Assembly (NCBI RefSeq): GCF_014197035.1
Contig: NZ_JACIEU010000004.1
Location: 62,001 to 126,000 of the forward strand
Length of the DNA: 64,000 bases
Reading direction: 5' to 3'
Origin: Sphingobium scionense
Lineage (GTDB): Bacteria > Pseudomonadota > Alphaproteobacteria > Sphingomonadales > Sphingomonadaceae
Made by a program: the position numbers and the translations under genes. Each line of letters starts with the position of its first letter. Within the stretch, counting starts at the first letter, position 1. Shown piece by piece: positions 1-7,198 of this stretch. The notes under the pieces are model-generated. The model searched no databases. It was not told where the DNA came from and saw only the letters and a list, made by a program, of their open reading frames with translations.

Positions 1-1932
1 GGCTATGCCCAGGCCCAGAGCCACGGCAATCTGCTGCTGCGCATGTATGGCGAAAGCCGCGCCCGCGCTGCCGAATATTGGGGCGAGAAATATGAGAGCC
101 AGGACAAATGGCTGGTCGCCAATGACGTGCCGGCTCGCTCCGCCCAGTGGTTCAGGCAGCAGACGCCGCAGATGCAGAAGAATCTCGAAGCCTTTGCGGC
201 CGGGATAAATGCCTATGCCGCCGCCCATCCCGACAAGATCGCGCCCGAGGCGAAGGTGGTGCTACCACTCAAGGGCGTCGACATCATCGCCCATGCCCAA
301 CGGCTGATGAATTTCGGCTATATCGCGTCCGACCGAAAGGTGCTGACGGATCCGTCGATCAACGAGGCCGGCGGGTCGAACGCCTGGGCGGTCGCGCCGT
401 CGCGCTCGGCCAGCGGCAAGGCGATGCTGCTCGCCAACCCGCATCTGCCCTGGGCGCCGAGCCAGCTCACCTATTATGAGGCGCAGATTACCGCGCCGGG
501 CCTGGCCATCTACGGCGCGACGCAGGTCGGCCTGCCGGTGCTGCGCTTCGGCTTCAACAATGACCTGGGCTTTACCAATACCGTCAACACGATGCAGGGC
601 TTCACCAGCTACAAGCTGACGCTGGAGGGCGATGGCTATCGCTTCGATGGCAAGACGCTGCCGTTCAAGGCCGTTACGAAAAGCTACAAGGTCAAGCAGG
701 CCGACGGCACGCTGAAGAGCGTCAGCTTCACGCAGAAGAGCACGATCCATGGCCCCGTCTTCACCCTGCCCGATGGCAAGACGACGGTTGCGCTCAAGGT
801 CGCCGGGCTCGACCGGCCGGGCGTGCTGGAGCAATATCTGGAGATGGGCAAGGCGCGCGACTGGGGCGCGTTCGAAAAGGCGCTGCGCAAGATGCAGGTG
901 GTGATGTTCAACATCATCTATGCCGACCGCGCCGGCCATATCCTCTATCTCGACAATGGCCTGCTGCCCAAGCATGCGAGCGGCGACCTCAAATATTGGT
1001 CGGCGCCGGTACCGGGCGATACCTCGGCGACGCTGTGGAAGGATGTCCACAGCTATGACGACATGCCCAAGCTGCTCGACCCGGCCACCGGCTTCGTCCA
1101 GAACGCCAATGATCCGCCATGGCTGGCCACCTGGCCCCGCGCGCTCGATCCCAAGAGCTTCCCCGCCTATGTCGCGCCGGTCGGGCCGATGAGCCAGCGG
1201 GCGCAGATGTCGGTCAAGCTGATGAGCCAGACGCCCAAGATCAGCTTCGACGATTTCGTGTCGCGCAAGCTGACCACCACCTCGTTGATGGCGGAGCGGA
1301 TGCTGCCCGACCTGCTGGCGGCGGCTGCCGGTTCGAACGACGCCGATGTGCAGACGGCAACGGCATTGCTCAAGGGCTGGGACCATCGGTTCGAACCCGA
1401 CAGCCGCGCCGCACTGCTGTTCGAAACCTGGGCCGGCCTCTTTGCGCCCAAGAATTTCACCGACCAGTCCAACTATGCCGTCAAATGGACGCTGGACGAC
1501 CCGCTGGAAACGCCACGCGGCCTGAAAGATCCGGCGGCAGCCGTCGCCACGCTCAAGGAAGCGGTAGCGAAGACGAAGCAGCTATATGGCGCGATCGACC
1601 GTCCGTTCGGCGATGTTTCCCGCTTCCATATTGGCGATGTCAGCGTGCCGGCCAATGGCGGTTTCGGTAATGCCGGCGTGTTCCGCACCATCACCTGGGG
1701 ACCGATGAAAAATGGCGAGCGCACGCCCGTCCATGGCGAGACATGGGTTTCCATGGTCGAATTCGGCACGCCGATGAAGGCCGTGGGCCTGATGAGCTAT
1801 GGCAATAGCAGCCAACCAGGTTCCCGGCACAATAGCGACCAACTGCAATTGCTGGCCGACAAGAAGTTCCGCACGCTGTGGATCGACCGTACGGACGTGG
1901 AAGCGCATGTAGAAGAAAAGACGGCTTTCTGA
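1..1932 (+). CDS. Penicillin acylase family Ntn-hydrolase (5' end outside window)
   Basis: The frame is already open at base 1 (GYAQAQSHGN...), so the signal peptide and part of the alpha chain lie upstream. The family (S45; penicillin G acylases, AHL acylases such as PvdQ) is made as a precursor, exported to the periplasm and cut autocatalytically to expose an N-terminal Ser. The candidate nucleophile is the Ser of GGSNAWAV, codon 376-378, which would begin a beta chain of about 518 residues. Downstream the chain is continuous to a TGA, with typical segments such as ANPHLPW and VNTMQGF. Such enzymes hydrolyse amide bonds of acyl side chains (beta-lactams, N-acyl homoserine lactones, cyclic lipopeptides); the substrate cannot be told here. 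A hairpin follows the stop, so it is probably the last gene of its unit. Confidence 0.9.
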   Translation, partial: GYAQAQSHGNLLLRMYGESRARAAEYWGEKYESQDKWLVANDVPARSAQWFRQQTPQMQKNLEAFAAGINAYAAAHPDKIAPEAKVVLPLKGVDIIAHAQRLMNFGYIASDRKVLTDPSINEAGGSNAWAVAPSRSASGKAMLLANPHLPWAPSQLTYYEAQITAPGLAIYGATQVGLPVLRFGFNNDLGFTNTVNTMQGFTSYKLTLEGDGYRFDGKTLPFKAVTKSYKVKQADGTLKSVSFTQKSTIHGPVFTLPDGKTTVALKVAGLDRPGVLEQYLEMGKARDWGAFEKALRKMQVVMFNIIYADRAGHILYLDNGLLPKHASGDLKYWSAPVPGDTSATLWKDVHSYDDMPKLLDPATGFVQNANDPPWLATWPRALDPKSFPAYVAPVGPMSQRAQMSVKLMSQTPKISFDDFVSRKLTTTSLMAERMLPDLLAAAAGSNDADVQTATALLKGWDHRFEPDSRAALLFETWAGLFAPKNFTDQSNYAVKWTLDDPLETPRGLKDPAAAVATLKEAVAKTKQLYGAIDRPFGDVSRFHIGDVSVPANGGFGNAGVFRTITWGPMKNGERTPVHGETWVSMVEFGTPMKAVGLMSYGNSSQPGSRHNSDQLQLLADKKFRTLWIDRTDVEAHVEEKTAF

Positions 1933-1942
1933 GGAATAGCGG

Positions 1943-1977
1943 GATCGCTGGGATGCATGGACGGCATCTCAGCGATC
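1943..1977 (+). terminator. Hairpin after the acylase gene, probable terminator
   Basis: Arms GATCGCTGGGATGC (1943-1956) and GCATCTCAGCGATC (1964-1977) pair over 14 positions with one G-T wobble around a 7-base loop. It begins 10 bases after the acylase stop and is followed by the weakly T-rich GATTATTTC. The stem is strong but the U tract is poor, so termination is likely rather than certain. Confidence 0.6.
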
Positions 1978-2419
1978 GATTATTTCGCCCCTTCCTCGAC
2001 ATTCTGCAGCCAGTCCTGGTCGCTTTTAGAAATTCAGATATGCTCCGGGCGTGGGTAGCATCATGGGTGGGCAAAGCCTAAGTTTCAAAGCAAGACTGCA
2101 GCCTACTTCAATGCAAAACGGCAGATGACGCGACAATTCCTCGGCCGATCTCTTGGCTTTGCGGAAGCGAAAGAAGGCGGTCTGTGCATACGCACGAATG
2201 AAGCATCGGCATGAGCTGATAGTGGAAATGACTTCCTCCGGCACAGCACCCAGGACAGAAAGAAATCCACACGCAGGTGCGCGACATTTAGCAGTGGGCC
2301 TGACACCGTTCTGCAAACGCTTCATAAGTTTATGTTGCTGTGCAGCATAAGCCATTGTGAGCCGTAATCGCCGCGGTTAGGGGCGCTTTCGATGAGGCTG
2401 GCAGGGAACAGGTGTCGAG
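1978..2419. other. Gene-poor spacer before the export operon
   Basis: No convincing gene is seen here. The base composition is more AT-rich than the flanking genes, and the open frames (for example 2026-2355 minus) have composition unlike a protein of this genome. It presumably holds the promoter of the ABC/HlyD/TolC operon, but I cannot place one confidently. Confidence 0.4.
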
Positions 2420-4102
2420 TTGACGAGTGAGCGTTTCGGCTTGCGGCAGGCGGCCGCGTGGCTGTCGGAGGTCGTGGGGCCTGACCGCAGCTATGTGAAT
2501 GTCGGCATCGTCTATACGGTGGCCATCAGCCTGTTGTCGCTGGCCACCCCCATCTCCGTGCAACTGCTGATCAACTCGGTGGCGCGCACCGCGCTGGTCG
2601 CACCGTTGTGGATCCTGTCCGGCGTGCTACTGGCGCTCCTGCTGGTCGTGGCGGGGCTGAGCGCGCTGCGCGTCTATCTGCTGGCGATCTTCGAACGCCG
2701 CATCTTTGCGCGGGTGGTGGCGGAGATCACCGTGCGCGCGGTTCATGCGCAGAACCCCTTCTTCGTCGATGAAAGCCGGGGCAGCCTGTTCAACCGCTAT
2801 TTCGACATGGTGATCGTCCAGAAATCGGTGCCCAGCCTGGTCATCGGCGCCTTCACCATCGTGTTGCAGGGGGCGGTGGGGCTGGTGGTGACCAGCTTCT
2901 ACCATCCCTTCTTCCTGGCCTTCAACCTGGTGCTGGTGACGGTGTGCCTGATGATCTGGCTGGCCTGGCGGCATGGCGCGATCACCGGCGCGGTGGGTGT
3001 CAGCCATGCCAAGCATAATGCCGCGCACTGGCTGGAAAGCGTCGGCGGTTCGAACGGCTTCTACAAGTCGGCCCGCCATCTCAATTTCGCAATGGATCGC
3101 TCCGAAACGGTCATTGCCGACTATATCGCCGCGCATCGCCGCTATTTCCGCTACAGCTTCGCGCAGACGCTGGGCTATTTCCTGGTCTATGCCTTCGCGG
3201 CCGCCGCCTTGCTTGTGCTCGGCGGCAATCTGATCCTGGCCGGCCAGCTTTCGATCGGGCAACTGGTCGCGGCGGAACTGATCCTGTCCGGCGTCTTCTA
3301 CGGCATCTACCAGCTCGGTTCCTATCTCGACACCTTCTATGATCTGGTCGCGAGCAGCGAGGAATTGTCGCAAATCCTGGCCATCCCGCAAGAGCGGCTT
3401 GGCCAGCGCGGGGAGGCGCCGCGGGACGGATCGGTCCGCTTCCGCGATGTCGAGATCGACAAGGCCCGGATCAATTTCGAGATTGCGAGCGGCGAACAGG
3501 CGGTGATCCTGGCCGAACCGGGGATGGAGAGCACTCTTGCGCTCCTGCTCAAGCGCCACGCCGCGCCCGACAGCGGCATCGTCCTGATCGGTGGCAGCGA
3601 ACTGGGCAGTTTCGACATGTATCTGCTGCGATCGGCGGTAATGGTGCTCAATCGCCCGACCATTATCGACGTCACCCTGCGCGAATATCTGTCGTTCGCC
3701 GAAGGCCGCGACATGGATGGGGCGCGGATCATGAACGCGCTGGAACGGGTTGGCCTCGGCGCGCGGCTCGCCAGGCTGCCGCACGGGCTCGATACCCAGC
3801 TCGCCAGTTCCGGCTCGCCGCTGTCGATCGTCGAAGTGATGCAGCTCAAGCTTGCCAATGCCCTGCTCAGCCGTCCGCGCGTGCTGCTATTGTCGCAACT
3901 CTACGACATGATGCCGATTGCCAGCCTCAAGGCGACGTTGGCCGAACTTCGGGCAGCGGGTACGACCGTGCTGCTGAGCAGCGGGCGCCCTGAAGCGCTC
4001 GACCTCGACGCCTGGTATTGGGTCGGCGCGCGCGCACAGCAACGGTTCACCGACAAGGATGAATTTGCCCGCTTCGTCGCAGCGCGGGAGGCGCAGCCAT
4101 GA
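2420..4102 (+). CDS. ABC exporter-like membrane protein with a degenerate nucleotide-binding domain
   Basis: This is a 560-residue protein with the plan of a type I ABC exporter: a membrane domain (about residues 25-320, hydrophobic stretches near 28-55, 62-90, 138-185 and 250-300), then an NBD-like domain (about 335-545). The NBD fold can be followed, but the Walker A position reads AEPGMEST (365-372) with no Lys. The signature position reads LSIVE (468-472) instead of LSGGQ, Walker B reads VLLLSQ with Ser-Gln in place of Asp-Glu (492-493), the Q-loop Gln is Asn, and the H-loop His is missing. It should not hydrolyse ATP in the usual way. The start is a TTG at 2420; no in-frame ATG fits better. 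The HlyD gene overlaps it by 4 bases and TolC follows. The frame is intact, which argues for selection rather than decay. Confidence 0.8.
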   Translation: MTSERFGLRQAAAWLSEVVGPDRSYVNVGIVYTVAISLLSLATPISVQLLINSVARTALVAPLWILSGVLLALLLVVAGLSALRVYLLAIFERRIFARVVAEITVRAVHAQNPFFVDESRGSLFNRYFDMVIVQKSVPSLVIGAFTIVLQGAVGLVVTSFYHPFFLAFNLVLVTVCLMIWLAWRHGAITGAVGVSHAKHNAAHWLESVGGSNGFYKSARHLNFAMDRSETVIADYIAAHRRYFRYSFAQTLGYFLVYAFAAAALLVLGGNLILAGQLSIGQLVAAELILSGVFYGIYQLGSYLDTFYDLVASSEELSQILAIPQERLGQRGEAPRDGSVRFRDVEIDKARINFEIASGEQAVILAEPGMESTLALLLKRHAAPDSGIVLIGGSELGSFDMYLLRSAVMVLNRPTIIDVTLREYLSFAEGRDMDGARIMNALERVGLGARLARLPHGLDTQLASSGSPLSIVEVMQLKLANALLSRPRVLLLSQLYDMMPIASLKATLAELRAAGTTVLLSSGRPEALDLDAWYWVGARAQQRFTDKDEFARFVAAREAQP

Positions 4103-5169
4103 CGCTCGACCGCGCCCAGGCCGAACATTTCCCGTCGCTCGCCCAGTTGCGGCCGCCCCGGCTGGTGACGACCGTCGCCTGGCTCATCCTGCTGGGCGTC
4201 CTGCTCGTGCTGGCGATCCTGTTCGTGCCCTGGCAGCAGACCGCGCAGGGCGGTGGCCAGGTCACGACGCTGAGCGCGCAGGACCGCGCTCGCGACGTAT
4301 CCTCGCTGGTGAGCGGCCGCGTCGCCGAATTTTACGTCAGGGATGGCGATCATGTCCGGGCCGGCGATCCGATCGTCCGGGTGGTCGATGTCGATCCGGA
4401 TTTTCTCGCTCGGCTGGCGGGCGAGAAGGCGCAGGTCGAGGCGCAGATCGCGGCGGTCCAGCAGGCGCGGGCTACCGCGATGATCGACGTCAATCGCACC
4501 AGCCAGCTCTATGCGGAAGGTCTGGCCGCCCGGCGTGACTATGAGCAGACCCAGATCAAGGTTGCCGACGTGGACGCGAAGCTCGCCGAAGCGCGGGCGA
4601 AGCTCAAGCAGATCGAGATCAAGCTCGCGCAAAGTTCGGCGCAGATCGTCTCGGCGCCGCGCGAAGGCCGGGTGCAGGATCTGAATGCCGCAGCGGGCGG
4701 CGCGCTGATCTCGTCCGGCACGGTGCTGGCGACGATCGCGCCCGAGAATATCACCCGCGCGGTCGAGCTGTATGTCGATGGGCGCGATGTGCCTCTGGTC
4801 GAGCCGGGGCGATCTGTGCGGCTCGAATTTGAGGGCTTCCCGGCCTTCCAGTTCAGCGGCTGGCCGGCCTTTGCCGTCGGCATCTATGACGGCCAGGTGC
4901 GGTCGGTCGATCCCACGCCGCGCACCGACGGGCTGTTCCGGATATTGGTGGAGCAGGCACCGGGCAAGACCGCCTGGCCGGAGCGACGCTTCGTCCGTCA
5001 GGGCAGCAAGGTGCTGGGCTGGGTGCAGGGCGACACGGTGCCGGTCTGGTACGAATTGTGGCGCCAGCTCAACGACTTCCCGCTCAACTTCGGCCAGGAT
5101 CAGGTAGCGGGTAAGGGCGAGGCGAAAGCGCCCAAGGACGACAAAAGTTCGATCGAGAAGAAGAAGTGA
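4099..5169 (+). CDS. HlyD-family periplasmic adaptor (membrane fusion protein)
   Basis: This 356-residue adaptor links an inner-membrane exporter to a TolC channel. It has a short cytoplasmic head, one membrane helix at about 24-44, a biotinyl-lipoyl-like half near 65-95 (LVSGRVAEFYVRDGDHVRAGD), a short helical hairpin (about 105-185), the returning half (APREGRVQDLNAAAGG) and a beta-barrel domain. The C-terminus is Lys/Glu-rich (KDDKSSIEKKK). The ATG overlaps the upstream ABC stop (ATGA), so the two are translationally coupled. The hairpin is short compared with HlyD of haemolysin systems and closer to efflux-type adaptors. Confidence 0.88.
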   Translation: MTLDRAQAEHFPSLAQLRPPRLVTTVAWLILLGVLLVLAILFVPWQQTAQGGGQVTTLSAQDRARDVSSLVSGRVAEFYVRDGDHVRAGDPIVRVVDVDPDFLARLAGEKAQVEAQIAAVQQARATAMIDVNRTSQLYAEGLAARRDYEQTQIKVADVDAKLAEARAKLKQIEIKLAQSSAQIVSAPREGRVQDLNAAAGGALISSGTVLATIAPENITRAVELYVDGRDVPLVEPGRSVRLEFEGFPAFQFSGWPAFAVGIYDGQVRSVDPTPRTDGLFRILVEQAPGKTAWPERRFVRQGSKVLGWVQGDTVPVWYELWRQLNDFPLNFGQDQVAGKGEAKAPKDDKSSIEKKK

Positions 5170-6626
5170 CGACGTGGCGCGCGATGGCGCTTCCCATGCT
5201 CGTCGCGGCCATGGGCGCGGGCACCCTGCCGTGCGCGGCTGGTGAAGCCCTGTCGGTCGATGCGACGCCCGCGCCGACCGCAGGGCAGCCCTCGACGCCG
5301 CTGACGCTGGACGAGGTGCTGCAATTCTCGGCCCGCTCAGCGCCAGATATCATTGCCGCCCTGGCGCGTGCGCGTCAGGCTGAAGGGCGCGCGATCAGCG
5401 CACAGGGTGCCTTCGATACGGTGTTTTCCGTGGATGCCCGCAGCCGGGTCGAGGGCTATTATGACGGCACGCTGATCGACAGCAAGGTCGAACGCCCGCT
5501 GACCGGCAACGGCGGCTATGTCTACGGCCAATATCGCAATTCGCGCGGGGATTTCCCGGTCTATGAGGACAAGGCCTATACCAATCGGGCTGGCGAGTTG
5601 AAGATCGGGGCGCTCTATACCTTGATGCGCGATCGCCTGATCGACGCGCGGCGGTCCGCGTCGCAAATCGCCGGCAACGATATCGACATCGCGCGCTTTG
5701 AAACGCGGGCGACCGCCATCGGCGTGCAGGCGCGCGCCATTGCCGCCTATCAGAAATGGGTGGCGAGCGGCCTCAAGCTCAAGGCTTATGAGGCGCTCTA
5801 CGATCTGGCCGAAAGCCGCAGCCAGGGCATTGCGCGCCAGGTGCAACTGGGCGCCAAGTCCGCGATATTGCTGACCGAAAACGAAGCCAACATGGTCAAG
5901 CGCGAGGCGCTGGTGGTCCAGGCGCGGCAGGAGTTCATGGCCGCGGCCAACAGCTTCTCGCTCTATTATCGCGATGCGGACGGATTACCGGTCCTTGTCG
6001 ATGCCGCGCGCCTGCCTGCGTCTGCTGCCGCTTTCGACGACCTGCGGATCAACCCGCTGTTCGCGATCGAGGATCGCCCCGACTTCGGCATCCTGCTGGA
6101 GGAGATCGACAATGCGTCGGTCAAGCTGGCGCTGGCCGAGAACGACACCCGCCCCAAGCTGGATTTCGAGGGGCAGGTCGCCAAGGATGTCGGGGCGCAG
6201 GGTCTGGGTGGCTATAGCCGCACGCCGCTGGAGGTGATCGTCGGCGTGACCTTCAAGGTGCCGCTGCAGAACCGCAAGGCAAGGGGCAAGGTCGCCGAGA
6301 GCCAGGCGAAGATCGACGAACTCACCGTCAAGCAGCGCTATCTGGCGGAAAAGATCCGTACCGAAGTGGCCGGCATCGGCATCGAGGTCGATGCCGCGCG
6401 CGTACTGGTCGATACCACCCGGCGGCAGCGTGACCTGGCCGAACGACTGGCCCAGGCCGAACGGCGCCGTTTCGATCTGGGGTCGAGCGACTTCTTCCTG
6501 GTCAACAGCCGCGAGGAAGCGGCCACCGACGCCGCAGTCAAGCTGATCGAGGCACAGGCGCGCATCGCTGCGGCCCAGGCCGAAATGGCGGCGGCTACCG
6601 CCGATGACCGGGCGCTGGGATTGTAG
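5166..6626 (+). CDS. TolC-family outer-membrane channel protein
   Basis: A 486-residue protein with an N-terminal export signal (MTTWRAMALPMLVAAMGAGTL, cut near CAAGEA) and two long helical repeats rich in Ala, Gln, Arg and Glu, typical of the OEP/TolC fold. The GTG start lies in GTGA, overlapping the HlyD stop by 4 bases. Alternating short beta segments (GYVYGQYRNSRGDFPVYED) match strands of the barrel. It completes a tripartite export system with the two upstream genes. No substrate gene (RTX protein, bacteriocin) is visible nearby, so the cargo is unknown. Confidence 0.88.
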   Translation: MTTWRAMALPMLVAAMGAGTLPCAAGEALSVDATPAPTAGQPSTPLTLDEVLQFSARSAPDIIAALARARQAEGRAISAQGAFDTVFSVDARSRVEGYYDGTLIDSKVERPLTGNGGYVYGQYRNSRGDFPVYEDKAYTNRAGELKIGALYTLMRDRLIDARRSASQIAGNDIDIARFETRATAIGVQARAIAAYQKWVASGLKLKAYEALYDLAESRSQGIARQVQLGAKSAILLTENEANMVKREALVVQARQEFMAAANSFSLYYRDADGLPVLVDAARLPASAAAFDDLRINPLFAIEDRPDFGILLEEIDNASVKLALAENDTRPKLDFEGQVAKDVGAQGLGGYSRTPLEVIVGVTFKVPLQNRKARGKVAESQAKIDELTVKQRYLAEKIRTEVAGIGIEVDAARVLVDTTRRQRDLAERLAQAERRRFDLGSSDFFLVNSREEAATDAAVKLIEAQARIAAAQAEMAAATADDRALGL

Positions 6627-7198
6627 CTCGAACTGCTCGGATATTGTGCGCTGTCATAAGTCTATCCGCCTGCAAAGCAGCCAGCTTCTGGCGAGTTCGT
6701 CAGCGACCTCCACGCCCCGGCTACCAACTCTGTCGGATGGTGCTTAGCGGGCGATGCGCGGCCCCGAATTCCCGGCCTGTCAACGCCATCGTCAAATTGG
6801 TGAGTTCGATCTAGACACGCGCGCGGCTGGCATTGAGCCTGCCCTCCCAATAGCTGCTTTCGACGTGGCTGGCTAATCATGAAGCTGCGCAAAGTACATC
6901 GACCAGGAGGCGTTGCAATCATTACAAAAAATGGCGCGTCGGGGATCCACTGACCCATGACTTTATCTCATAGCTCGAAGCTAGGATGAACGACCAATCA
7001 CGTCACCCCACAGCGCAATCTCTGCCCCGAAGAGCGCCTTGCCGCCAACAGCCTGATTTCAATCCTTTAGCGTTGCTAATGTGAACGACCTCGATCCCGC
7101 CTCCCTTCACACCGGGGTAGAAAAACTTTTTTGTCTACCAATTCCGTTATCTTTAGCCCGCCCCTCGTCCAATAGTCCGACAAAAGGGGTCCTCTGTC
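6627..7198. other. Intergenic region, 572 bases
   Basis: No gene is seen. The first part follows the TolC stop without a clear terminator hairpin. The second part, from about 7080, is T/A-rich and contains a 24-base palindrome (listed separately) followed by a purine-rich stretch (AAAAGGGGTCC) that can serve as the ribosome binding site of the GTG-started receptor gene at 7199. Confidence 0.4.
7116..7139. promoter_or_regulatory. Palindromic operator candidate upstream of the TonB receptor
   Basis: GGTAGA (7116-7121) and TCTACC (7134-7139) are perfect inverted half-sites around an A/T core (AAAA...TTTT), 60 bases before the receptor start. The right half extends into TTGTCTACCAA. Size and symmetry fit a LacI- or GntR-type repressor site. 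No regulator gene is adjacent, so the protein that would bind is unknown. Confidence 0.4.

Noticed and set aside
2026..2355. 109-codon minus-strand frame in the spacer before the ABC gene
   Set aside because: Cys/Arg-rich, low-complexity translation with no recognisable motif and no ribosome binding site; the spacer looks non-coding.
6662..6958. 98-codon minus-strand frame in the gap before the glycan receptor
   Set aside because: No motif, no Shine-Dalgarno, Arg/Pro-rich translation.
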